DNA of 8,395 bases from an uncultured Clostridia bacterium. GTDB taxonomy: Bacteria; Bacillota; Clostridia; Oscillospirales; Ruminococcaceae. Shown in pieces: positions 1 through 6,372 of this stretch (position 1 is its first letter; every line of letters starts with the position of its first letter). The position numbers and the translations under genes were made by a program. The stretch spans positions 1-8,395 of the forward strand of contig CANRPG010000073.1 of assembly GCA_947632425.1 (NCBI GenBank), in the 5' to 3' direction. The notes below the pieces were generated by a model. That model worked only from the letters and a program-made list of their open reading frames with translations, was not told the DNA's origin and made no database searches.

Positions 1-138
1 CGCGCCGACAGGCTCATAGTGCTTGATAAGGGCAGGCTTGCGGAGTTTGGCACTCACGAGGAGCTTATGCGGCAAAAGGGCGTGTACTATCGCTTAGTAA
101 TGGCGCAGCGGCAGACCACCAAAATGCGCAGCGCATAA
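1..138 (+). CDS. ABC exporter ATPase/permease subunit, C-terminal end (partial)
   Basis: The reading frame is open from the left edge and ends at TAA 136-138, encoding 45 residues. The peptide has the typical ending of a fused membrane/ATPase exporter subunit (MsbA/LmrA/MDR type): ADRLIVLDKGRLAEFGTHEE, which is the strand and turn just after the H-loop histidine region, then GVYYRLVMAQRQ, the usual final helix. Walker A, signature and Walker B motifs would lie outside the window, so substrate and partner cannot be judged. Such subunits often come as heterodimer pairs, so a sister gene may lie further left. The gene converges on the FtsX-type permease gene and is separated from it by a shared terminator. 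The family call is strong; the exact subfamily is not. Confidence 0.88.
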   Translation, partial: RADRLIVLDKGRLAEFGTHEELMRQKGVYYRLVMAQRQTTKMRSA

Positions 139-145
139 CTACATA

Positions 146-182
146 AAAACAAACGACGGACACAAGATCCGTCGTTTTTGTT
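146..182. terminator. Bidirectional intrinsic terminator between convergent genes
   Basis: A perfect 10-bp stem pairs AAACGACGGA (151-160) with TCCGTCGTTT (168-177) around a 7-base loop. On the + strand it continues into a T-rich tract (175-182) and serves the ABC exporter gene, which stops 12 bases upstream. On the - strand the run of A at 145-149 becomes a U tract and serves the permease gene, whose stop codon is at 188-190. Both neighbours end within about 15 bases of the stem, as expected for a shared terminator. Confidence 0.85.
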
Positions 183-187
183 ATACC

Positions 188-2659
188 CTATTCTTCTTTC
201 AATACTTCTTTCGGCTCGTTTGAACCTATGACAGCCAGCGGCATTATCATTGAAAGCGCGAGGTAAAGAATTATCACTCCTGCGCATACGGCGATATGCC
301 ACCAACCGAACGAAATTACTGTTTCTTTAAAGAATGTGAGTTTGCCGACTATCAGCACCGCAGCCGCCAGTATGCTTGCTATGCCACAGGTAATTGCAGA
401 GTTTTTCAGGCTTCGCAAAGCACAGGTTCTCCACCTTGCACCACATATATAGAATATCGCATAGTTTCGCAGCTGGCGTTTGGTGTATATTGCGCTTATC
501 GATACCGTTGAAATGATAGTAAGTATGAAAATACAAACCGCTATCGGGAAAAGCGTGTACATCTGCTCAAAAATGACCTGCATACTGTTTTCATGTATTA
601 CAGAAAGTTCGCTGACATTTACGCCGAGTTTGTTTATAAGGTCGTCTTTCAGCTGCTTATACTCCTCGTCGCTGTCGTTGTCGCAGAAGATAAAACCGAA
701 CGCCGGCATAACGGGGCTGTAATTAGTTTTCAGGCAGGCGTAAAGGTCGGCATATCTGAACAAGATCAGATCTTGATCTTCGTAATCTTTGCTGTACACA
801 TAATACAGCAAAGTGTAGTCTTCAACGCCTGCATTCTCGTGCATTAAGCCTGCAATATCCGCCTTGTCTTCCAGCACGCCCACTATCTCATATTTTTCAT
901 GAACAGTGCCCGACGGCTGACCGTTTTCATCAAAGCCCATTGTATCATTTTCAAACACATCGCCGACCTTGTATTTGCCGTCGCTAGACAATACTACCAC
1001 AGGAATAACGCCGTCTTTTTCGTATGTCAGGTCGGTATCACTTAGCCACACACCGTCGGCAACAGGCGGTGCGTATGCATCTATATATTCATCGGAATAA
1101 CCTATGCCGTCTAACATATTTCCGTCGCCGAAACAATCGCCGCCTGCCTTTCTGTTCACAACAAATTCTCTGTCGCCGACTACATTTTCAAGGTCTTCTA
1201 TGAACAGATCAAGTTTGCTCGGCGAGTTTAGCATATAACCCTTTCGCTCTATCATATCGCCGAATGCGCTGTACTTTTCGTATTTTGCTAAAACGGCAGA
1301 TGTTATCAGCACAAGTATCGCTAAGACCGCAGCTATCTGAAGTACTTCAAACAGCTTCATTACGCCAAGTTTGCCGGTAGACTTCGGCGCGCTTTTCAGA
1401 GCCACAAGGCTGTGCTTTTTGACTGTCGCGGTTATCATTATCAGCATAACCAGCATTGAAGCAACAATATATATGCCGAAAATAGCCGCGTACATCTTAA
1501 AGCTGTAGCACTGTGCCATGTATGGGAAGATACCCGAAAACCGCGGCATTATCAGTTTGTGATAGATAAGCTCGGTAAGGGCGAAAAGCGGTATGTTTAT
1601 AACCAGACATTCCAGCAGATACGAAAGAACAGCCCTGCCCTTAGTGCAGCCGCAAATTCTGAAAATAGCAAGCTGCGAGGTGCGTTTTTCAAGAATGTAT
1701 CTGTAAAGTATCGCCATGTTTATAGCCGCAAGGATCGCTATTGCCACCGAAATGAGCATTACCGTGCGGTAGTATTGCAGCTCTTTCACATCGGTGAATT
1801 TTATAGGTTCAAGATAAAGCTTGCCGCCGAACGACTGCTCCAGACAGCGCTGCACATCTTCATATTGAGCCCGCGTTATGTTGTTTTTGAAAGATACTCC
1901 AAAATAAGCTCGTATATTACCGTCTGGCTCACGATGCACCCCGACCGTTTTAACATCTTCCGGAAAAGCGGTATACGGTATATAAAGAGAATAGTCCTGA
2001 TTATTTTCACCGTGCTGCCGCAGGGTATAATATTCATCTTCTATCTTTATCTGCTTGATATCTTCTGTCAGGTCTCTTGAGCCTACAGTATATCTGTAGT
2101 AACTCTCACCGCATAAATGTTGCAAATTATAGTACCCCATGCCTACAGATGCTATCTTATTGCCGCTTTCAATATCTTCATCTGAAAAATACTCTCTATC
2201 TTCTTGAAACGGCACTAACTTATCACCGATCATAGAAAACCTGTATGAAACAGCTTTATATGCAGGCTCCAGATCATCGCTGTAAAGCTCTTGTCCCTTT
2301 TGCGTAGACCACAGTGGTGTCTGAAGAAAATAAAGACCGCCTACAAATTCAACTGCTCCTTTTGTTTCATCAGACAGCGACAAAGCAAAATTCTGTATCT
2401 CCTCAGGAGTTATCTCGACCACGTTGAATTCGTAATCGCCGTCATGGTAAAGCACGGTGTTTTCTTCATCTACATATGCAGAAAGACTATTGATCTCTTC
2501 TTCTTTACCCATTGCCAGCGTTGTCTGATAATTGCGGTAAAGTCCGTATGAAAAACATATTACGAGGCATGAAACCACAATGTTTAGCACCAAAAGCAGC
2601 GATAAAAGCTTTTGCCCCGTGAACATTTTCTTTACATTTTTAAGTATAGTTGTAAACAT
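188..2659 (-). CDS. FtsX/MacB-type ABC transporter permease, 8 predicted membrane helices
   Basis: This 823-residue membrane protein has the two-module layout of large FtsX-family permeases. Helix 1 (about 18-40) is followed by an outer domain (about 45-295) and helices 2-4 (299-321, 346-366, 387-412). Helix 5 (437-458) is followed by a second outer domain (about 460-700) and helices 6-8 (702-725, 754-772, 786-810). The cytoplasmic loops after helices 2 and 6 carry matching segments, AIFRICGCTKGR (331-342) and AIFYICGARWRT (734-745), corresponding to the coupling region that contacts the ATPase and showing the internal duplication. Family members couple ATP hydrolysis to export, antimicrobial-peptide resistance or lipoprotein and peptide handling; the substrate here is unknown. 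No ATPase gene is adjacent. The frame is open to an ATG at 2713, but that codon lies inside the -10 box, so the ATG at 2659 behind a good ribosome site is the start. Confidence 0.88.
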   Translation of the reverse strand: MFTTILKNVKKMFTGQKLLSLLLVLNIVVSCLVICFSYGLYRNYQTTLAMGKEEEINSLSAYVDEENTVLYHDGDYEFNVVEITPEEIQNFALSLSDETKGAVEFVGGLYFLQTPLWSTQKGQELYSDDLEPAYKAVSYRFSMIGDKLVPFQEDREYFSDEDIESGNKIASVGMGYYNLQHLCGESYYRYTVGSRDLTEDIKQIKIEDEYYTLRQHGENNQDYSLYIPYTAFPEDVKTVGVHREPDGNIRAYFGVSFKNNITRAQYEDVQRCLEQSFGGKLYLEPIKFTDVKELQYYRTVMLISVAIAILAAINMAILYRYILEKRTSQLAIFRICGCTKGRAVLSYLLECLVINIPLFALTELIYHKLIMPRFSGIFPYMAQCYSFKMYAAIFGIYIVASMLVMLIMITATVKKHSLVALKSAPKSTGKLGVMKLFEVLQIAAVLAILVLITSAVLAKYEKYSAFGDMIERKGYMLNSPSKLDLFIEDLENVVGDREFVVNRKAGGDCFGDGNMLDGIGYSDEYIDAYAPPVADGVWLSDTDLTYEKDGVIPVVVLSSDGKYKVGDVFENDTMGFDENGQPSGTVHEKYEIVGVLEDKADIAGLMHENAGVEDYTLLYYVYSKDYEDQDLILFRYADLYACLKTNYSPVMPAFGFIFCDNDSDEEYKQLKDDLINKLGVNVSELSVIHENSMQVIFEQMYTLFPIAVCIFILTIISTVSISAIYTKRQLRNYAIFYICGARWRTCALRSLKNSAITCGIASILAAAVLIVGKLTFFKETVISFGWWHIAVCAGVIILYLALSMIMPLAVIGSNEPKEVLKEE

Positions 2660-2663
2660 TTTA

Positions 2664-2672
2664 TCACCCTTT
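2664..2672 (-). promoter_or_regulatory. Ribosome binding site fixing the permease start
   Basis: On the - strand AAAGGGTGA ends 4 bases before the ATG at 2659. The alternative in-frame ATG at 2713 has no such site and precedes the predicted transcription start. Confidence 0.75.
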
Positions 2673-2712
2673 GTGCATATCACGAGCGTGCAGGTACAGC
2701 TCTCTATATACA

Positions 2713-2740
2713 ATTATAGCAATAAAATTTGAATAGTCAA
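2713..2740 (-). promoter_or_regulatory. SigA-type promoter of the permease gene
   Basis: On the - strand a -35 box TTGACT (2735-2740) and a perfect -10 box TATAAT (2713-2718) are separated by 16 bases. Transcription should start near 2706, leaving a leader of about 46 bases before the ATG at 2659. The leader contains a short dyad, CACG-AG-CGTG (2681-2690), which could be an operator half-element but is too short to argue strongly. This promoter makes the permease independent of the radical SAM gene upstream, which stops at 2814. Confidence 0.8.
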
Positions 2741-2789
2741 CGGTTTTTCCTATATTGCCACAATTTTCAGCAAATTGCACTAGCATGGC

Positions 2790-2815
2790 ATAATGCAGTT
2801 GTATAATGTGCAGTT
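2790..2815. repeat. Short imperfect tandem repeat at the 3' end of the radical SAM gene
   Basis: On the + strand ATAATGCAGTT (2790-2800) is repeated as ATAATGTGCAGTT (2803-2815), identical except for an inserted TG. The second copy overlaps the stop codon of the radical SAM gene. It probably reflects a small local duplication; no function is evident. Confidence 0.4.
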
Positions 2816-3701
2816 ATTGCTTTTTATTGTAAAACTGCGGTATAAATCCCTCGTCCGATGCCGCCTTGCCCTGAATGTACCACTTAAAACCGTATTTTTC
2901 AGCCTCGTCAAGCACCTTGTCGTATTCATATGTCGTCAGCCGCCTGTTTATCTCGGGGTGTTCGCAGCTTTTGTAAACGGGCACATACTGCCGCATTATC
3001 GAAAGAATAAGCTCGTCGGGCGCGTATTTTTCACCGAGATACCTCATTATTTCAATGCTGTCGTCCTTGTGTGAGGGCAGTACCAGATGCCGCACTATAA
3101 CGCCCTTTTTCAGCGTGCCGCCGTCAAATATCGGCTTGCCTGCCTGCTTTATCATAATATCTACAGCGCGCGAAGCCACTTCAAAATAATCTTTCGTAGA
3201 GGAATATTTTTGCGCCAGCTTCGGCGAAAAATATTTTATGTCGGGCAGATAAATGTCAATATATCCATAAAGCTTCTCAAGCGTTTGTGGGCTTTCATAC
3301 CCCGAAGAATTGTATACCGTAGGTATTTTCAGCGCGCCTTTCACAAGCTCCAAAGCCTCTATCACAGACGGCACAAAATGCGCCGCCGAAATAAACGATA
3401 TGTTGCACGCACCCTGCTCTTGCAAATTCAGCATTTCCTCAGCCAGCTGACGGGGCGTTATTTCATACCCCTTGCCGCACTGCGAAATTTCAAAGTTCTG
3501 GCAGTAGCAGCACCGCAGAGAGCACCCCGAAAAAAATATCGCACCGCTGCCGCTGCCCGTGCAAATGGCAGGTTCTTCCCACCTGTGCAGGGCGCACCTC
3601 GCGATGCGCATTTTGTCATATTCGCCGCATAAGCCCAAATTTTCGCGCCTGTCAACGCCGCAATTTCTCGGACAAAGGCGGCAATGTTGGTATTCATTCA
3701 C
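2814..3701 (-). CDS. PflX-like radical SAM protein (COG1313 family)
   Basis: A 295-residue radical SAM enzyme. The SAM-cleaving [4Fe-4S] site is C60-x3-C64-x2-C67 within SGCSLRCCYCQN. The preceding GSGSGAIFF and the following ISQ...ITPRQLAEEMLNLQEQG, VYNSSGYE, DIYLPDIKY and VRHLVLPSH blocks match what I recall of COG1313 proteins. These are often named PflX or pyruvate formate-lyase activating-enzyme-like, but their substrate is not established. The N-terminus carries a second cysteine set (C7, C10, C14, C25), also a family trait, which could bind zinc or another cluster. No glycyl-radical enzyme lies nearby to act as a target. The start is GTG at 3701, chosen because GAGGTG sits 7 bases upstream. 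It overlaps the ispE stop by 8 bases, so translation is probably coupled. It is the last gene of the operon; the length is about normal for the family. Confidence 0.88.
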   Translation of the reverse strand: MNEYQHCRLCPRNCGVDRRENLGLCGEYDKMRIARCALHRWEEPAICTGSGSGAIFFSGCSLRCCYCQNFEISQCGKGYEITPRQLAEEMLNLQEQGACNISFISAAHFVPSVIEALELVKGALKIPTVYNSSGYESPQTLEKLYGYIDIYLPDIKYFSPKLAQKYSSTKDYFEVASRAVDIMIKQAGKPIFDGGTLKKGVIVRHLVLPSHKDDSIEIMRYLGEKYAPDELILSIMRQYVPVYKSCEHPEINRRLTTYEYDKVLDEAEKYGFKWYIQGKAASDEGFIPQFYNKKQ

Positions 3702-4566
3702 GTTCTTTCACCTCGCAGCCGCAATTTACCGGCGCACACACTTCGCAAAACGGGTACAGCAATTTAAGCGTTTCAGCGCACTTTTCCGCTCGCTCGCCGC
3801 TTTCAAATATCCCAAAAACAGCCGAGCCGCTGCCCGTCATAAGAGCGCCGCAAGCGCCAAATTTCATCAGATCTTCTTTTGCCTTTTTAATTTCGGGTAG
3901 ATCGGCGGCGTATTCCAAAGCGTTGAAAAGTAAGCTTCCAATGCCGCCGAGGTCTCCACGCTCAAATGCGCTTATCATGCCGATAAAGTCGCCTTTTTTA
4001 GGTGAGGTTATGCTGTCGAACCTAGCGAAAGCCCACGGCGTACTTACCGAAACAGACGGCTTCACAACCACTATTGCGCACTCAGGCATTTTCGGCAGAG
4101 CCGTCATCTTTTCGCCTATACCCTCGCATATCTTCGTGCCGCCAAGTGCGCAAAAAGGCACGTCCGCGCCCAGCGAACACGCCATTTTCAGCAGCTTTTC
4201 GCGCGGCGTATCCAAACCAAAAAGTAAATCAGTACCGATAAGAGCCGCCGCACAGTCAGCGCTGCCGCCTGCCATGCCTGCCATTGAGGGTATGTGCTTT
4301 TCAAGGGTTATCTTCACGCCGCCCTTTGTGCCGCTATCTTCCAGCAAAAGGCGCGCAGCCCTCACCGCCAGATTGCTCTCATCAGTTGGCGCGCCGCCGC
4401 CGCACTGAAAAGTTATGCCGCTTTCAGCCTGTTCCAGCTTTATAACGTCGTGAATGCTGACCGACTGCATTATCATGCGCAGCTCGTGGTAGCCGTCCGT
4501 ACGTTTTTCCAGAACATCGAGAGCTAAATTTATCTTCGCGTTTGCAAACAGAGTTACAGACCTCAT
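3694..4566 (-). CDS. ispE: 4-diphosphocytidyl-2-C-methyl-D-erythritol kinase (IspE)
   Basis: A 290-residue GHMP-family kinase that phosphorylates the 2-hydroxyl of CDP-methylerythritol with ATP, the fourth step of the MEP route to isoprenoid precursors, in the cytosol. The sequence shows the N-terminal AKINLALDVLEKRTDGYHEL block with K11 and D24-G-Y-H, the glycine-rich ATP loop PSMAGMAGGSAD (93-104), the catalytic aspartate D135 in LGADVPF, and the third GHMP motif MTGSGSAVFG (243-252). Length is normal. The ATG at 4566 overlaps the aminotransferase stop as ATGA, and the stop overlaps the start of the radical SAM gene, so the gene is translated within a tight operon. An oddity is a cysteine-rich tail, C274, C277, C282 and C284, not usual for IspE. 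It could bind metal or be incidental, since the following codons also carry the next gene's ribosome site. Confidence 0.96.
   Translation of the reverse strand: MRSVTLFANAKINLALDVLEKRTDGYHELRMIMQSVSIHDVIKLEQAESGITFQCGGGAPTDESNLAVRAARLLLEDSGTKGGVKITLEKHIPSMAGMAGGSADCAAALIGTDLLFGLDTPREKLLKMACSLGADVPFCALGGTKICEGIGEKMTALPKMPECAIVVVKPSVSVSTPWAFARFDSITSPKKGDFIGMISAFERGDLGGIGSLLFNALEYAADLPEIKKAKEDLMKFGACGALMTGSGSAVFGIFESGERAEKCAETLKLLYPFCEVCAPVNCGCEVKERE
3709..3714 (-). promoter_or_regulatory. Ribosome binding site for the GTG-started radical SAM gene, inside ispE
   Basis: GAGGTG on the - strand lies 7 bases before the GTG at 3701 and is embedded in the last codons of ispE (Glu-Val of the C-terminal CEVKERE). 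It supports the GTG start and coupling to ispE translation. The ATG at 3697 is in another frame and opens only an antisense-free shadow reading frame. Confidence 0.75.
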
Positions 4567-5750
4567 TTGCCCTCACGTTCCTTTTTCAGGTCGTCCAGAA
4601 ATTCGCCTATCAGTTTAACAGCCTGCTTTAAGTTTCTCAAAGAATACGCGTATGATACCCTTATAAAGCCCTCGCCGCATTCGCCGAAAGCATCGCCCGG
4701 CACAACAGCGACTCTCTTTTCGTATACAAGCCTTTCGCAAAATTCCTTGCTTGTCAGCCCCGTTGACTTTATGCTCGGGAACACGTAAAACGCGCCCTCG
4801 GGCTCAAAGCAGGGCAGCCCTATAGAATTGAACGCCGACACCAAGTATCTTCGCCTTATGTTGTATTCGTCCACCATTTTCTGAACGTCCGCGTCGCATT
4901 CTTCCAAAGCTGTAACAGCCGCATACTGGCTAACCGTCGGCGATGACATTATAGCATACTGATGTATTTTCAGAATGTGCTGCAAAATAGGCTGCGGCCC
5001 TGCCAGAAAACCAAGCCGCCAGCCCGTCATGGCATAGCCCTTTGAAAAGCCGTTTATCAGTATAGTGCGCTCTTTCATGCCGTCAAGAGAAGCAATAGAG
5101 CAGTGGTCTTTTCCGTATGTAAGCGCAGAATATATCTCGTCAGAAACAACAATTATGTTAGTATCTCTCAGCACCTCGGCTATCGGCTCTAAGTCCTCGC
5201 GAGTCATTATCGCGCCCGTGGGGTTGTTGGGGTAGGGGAGTATAAGCATTTTAGTGCGCGGAGTTATCTTTTCTTTAAGCTCCGCAGCCGTCAGCTTGAA
5301 GTTGTTTTCAAGCTTTGTTTCTATCGTTACCGCCGTGCCGTTTGCCAGCTGTACCATAGGCGCATAGCAAACAAAGCAGGGCTCAACGATAAGCACCTCG
5401 TCGCCCTCGCCGATGCACGCCCTTATAGCCAGGTCTATCGCCTCCGAGCCGCCGACTGTTACAATTATCTCATCTTTCGGCTCGTATTTAACGCCGACCG
5501 TTCTGTCAAGGTATCTGCTTATAGAGCGGCGCAGGTCTAAAAGCCCCGAGTTTGCCGTGTATGAAGTCTTTATCTTTTCAAGTACCGTAATAGCTTTCTG
5601 GCGTATCTTCCAAGGCGTGAAGAAATCGGGCTCGCCCACGCCAAGGTTCAAAACGCCGTCCATCTGCTGGGCAATATCAAAAAACTTTCTGATGCCCGAG
5701 GGCTTTATGGAACGTGCCTTTTCGGTAACTATCTTATCATAATCTATCAT
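4563..5750 (-). CDS. PLP-dependent class I/II aminotransferase
   Basis: A complete 395-residue fold-type I transaminase of the aspartate/aromatic (AspC, AraT, PatA-like) group, which moves an amino group between an amino acid and a 2-oxo acid in the cytosol. Visible landmarks are LGVGEPDF near the N-terminus (36-43), YPNNPTG (173-179) with the PLP-contacting N176, SDEIY (203-207) with D204 and Y207, the Schiff-base lysine K237 in NGFSKGYAMTGWRLGF, and the substrate-carboxylate arginine R364 in GFIRVSYA. The start ATG at 5750 has AGAGG 9 bases upstream. It lies 25 bases after the Lrp-type regulator gene, a common pairing in Firmicutes that suggests the regulator controls it in response to an amino acid. 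It overlaps ispE by 4 bases. Substrate cannot be read from sequence: aspartate, aromatic amino acids, alanine, or an N-acetyl-diaminopimelate role are all possible. Confidence 0.93.
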   Translation of the reverse strand: MIDYDKIVTEKARSIKPSGIRKFFDIAQQMDGVLNLGVGEPDFFTPWKIRQKAITVLEKIKTSYTANSGLLDLRRSISRYLDRTVGVKYEPKDEIIVTVGGSEAIDLAIRACIGEGDEVLIVEPCFVCYAPMVQLANGTAVTIETKLENNFKLTAAELKEKITPRTKMLILPYPNNPTGAIMTREDLEPIAEVLRDTNIIVVSDEIYSALTYGKDHCSIASLDGMKERTILINGFSKGYAMTGWRLGFLAGPQPILQHILKIHQYAIMSSPTVSQYAAVTALEECDADVQKMVDEYNIRRRYLVSAFNSIGLPCFEPEGAFYVFPSIKSTGLTSKEFCERLVYEKRVAVVPGDAFGECGEGFIRVSYAYSLRNLKQAVKLIGEFLDDLKKEREGK

Positions 5751-5775
5751 GGGGGAAAGCCTCTTTCGTCATATT

Positions 5776-6255
5776 TTACGGGGATACAAATCCTCTTTCG
5801 TCGTTTTCTTCGTCGCACAGAAGTATGCCGTTTTCTTTGTAGTTTTTCAGCTCAAAGTGCGTCGCGGTAGAAATAACGCCGTCTATCGTCGAAAGATGCC
5901 TTGCCACAAAGTCTGAGATAACACGCAGGTTTTCGCCTATTATCGTAATGCCAAGGTCATATGCCCCCGACATCAGCGTTACCGACTTTACCGCATCATA
6001 CTGCGCTATGAATTTCGCAATATCGTCAAAGCCGCTTTCAGCCATAGGCGTAACTTTCAGTTCGATGTACGCCGTAACTAAGTTCGGGTTTTCCACCGCC
6101 CTGTCAATAAGCGTGGTGTATCCCTTTATAACGCCGCTTTTTTCAAGCTGTTCTATCTCGTCTGCGACTTCCTGCTCGCTTTTTCCCAGAAGTACGGCAA
6201 GTTCGGCATTCGTAAGCCGCGAATTTTTTGCCAGAAGTTCAAGCAACTGTGTCAT
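5776..6255 (-). CDS. Lrp/AsnC-family transcriptional regulator
   Basis: A 159-residue DNA-binding regulator of standard family length. Residues 1-50 form the winged helix-turn-helix (LTNAELAVLLGKSEQEVADE as the HTH core, then IEQLEKSGVIKGY). Residues 60-136 form the RAM/AsnC effector domain, including VTAYIELKV and SGAYDLGITIIG (96-107), where family members bind amino acids at the interface between subunits. A polar tail, C147 to the end, is rich in acidic residues. Such proteins assemble as dimers to octamers and bend DNA. The gene starts at ATG 6255 behind AGAGGGG with a 7-base gap and is first in the operon, directly after a perfect SigA promoter. Autoregulation plus control of the aminotransferase is the likely role, by family precedent; the effector is unknown. 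Confidence 0.93.
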   Translation of the reverse strand: MTQLLELLAKNSRLTNAELAVLLGKSEQEVADEIEQLEKSGVIKGYTTLIDRAVENPNLVTAYIELKVTPMAESGFDDIAKFIAQYDAVKSVTLMSGAYDLGITIIGENLRVISDFVARHLSTIDGVISTATHFELKNYKENGILLCDEENDERGFVSP

Positions 6256-6275
6256 TTTATTACCCCTCTTCTAAA

Positions 6276-6300
6276 GTATATTAAGACAATATAATTATAC
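6276..6300. promoter_or_regulatory. Possible operator: AT-rich dyad over the lrp-type promoter start site
   Basis: Outer arms GTATA (6276-6280) and TATAC (6296-6300) are inverted about position 6288, close to the predicted transcription start. Three of six inner pairs also match, so the dyad is imperfect. Inside it TATAATTATA (6290-6299) is a perfect 10-bp palindrome covering the -10 box. Lrp-type proteins favour AT-rich degenerate dyads, so this is a candidate autoregulatory site. AT-rich promoter DNA gives such dyads easily by chance. Confidence 0.35.
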
Positions 6301-6322
6301 ATATTTCCTCGCCCTTTGTCAA
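6294..6322 (-). promoter_or_regulatory. Perfect-consensus SigA promoter of the lrp-aminotransferase-ispE-radical SAM operon
   Basis: On the - strand TTGACA (6317-6322) and TATAAT (6294-6299) are separated by exactly 17 bases. Transcription should begin near 6287, giving a leader of about 32 bases before the ATG at 6255. No other promoter or terminator is apparent down to 2814, so it probably serves all four genes. A consensus this strong normally needs repression, which fits the regulator being encoded first. Confidence 0.88.
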
Positions 6323-6336
6323 TATGAAAAAAGTAT

Positions 6337-6372
6337 ATATAAAAAAGAAAGAGGTTTCAGGCCTCTTTCTTT
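6337..6372 (-). terminator. Intrinsic terminator overlapping the end of the anti-sigma-like gene
   Basis: On the - strand an 11-bp perfect stem, AAAGAAAGAGG (6372-6362) with CCTCTTTCTTT (6354-6344), has a 7-base loop and is followed by a run of T and AT-rich sequence. The 5' arm encodes the last amino acids of the upstream gene and the TGA stop (6359-6357) lies in the loop. The tract ends about 15 bases before the -35 box of the next operon. Confidence 0.85.

Noticed and set aside
762..780. Inverted repeat AAGATCA-GATCT-TGATCTT with three GATC sites in 15 bases.
   Set aside because: It is inside the permease coding sequence and encodes DQDLIL in the second outer domain. Codon choice for Asp, Leu and Ile easily gives it, and nothing nearby suggests a site-specific function.
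1559..2080. Open frame of 173 codons on the + strand.
   Set aside because: Antisense to the permease and rich in Tyr, Arg and Ile without any family signature.
2660..2713. N-terminal extension of the permease from the ATG at 2713 (18 extra residues).
   Set aside because: The ATG overlaps the -10 box and precedes the predicted transcript start, lacks a ribosome site, and the extra residues do not fit before the first membrane helix. The ATG at 2659 has a good site.
2776..2797. Possible RNA hairpin after the radical SAM gene (7 bp with one G-U pair, 8-base loop), considered as a terminator.
   Set aside because: The stem is weak and AT-rich and no U tract follows. A second small dyad at 2761-2777 is equally weak. 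Termination of this operon is unresolved, and read-through into the permease gene is possible.
2802..2807. TATAAT on the + strand as a promoter.
   Set aside because: No -35 box at a proper distance (TTGCAC at 2775-2780 is 21 bases away), and it would only read antisense to the radical SAM gene. It arises from the local tandem repeat.
3087..3632. Open frame of 181 codons on the + strand.
   Set aside because: It lies wholly antisense to the radical SAM gene, which has conserved motifs throughout. The translation is basic and low in recognisable features, with no ribosome site noted.
3923..4408. Open frame of 161 codons on the + strand.
   Set aside because: Antisense shadow of ispE, rich in Ser, Pro and Ala as expected from the complement of the kinase codons.
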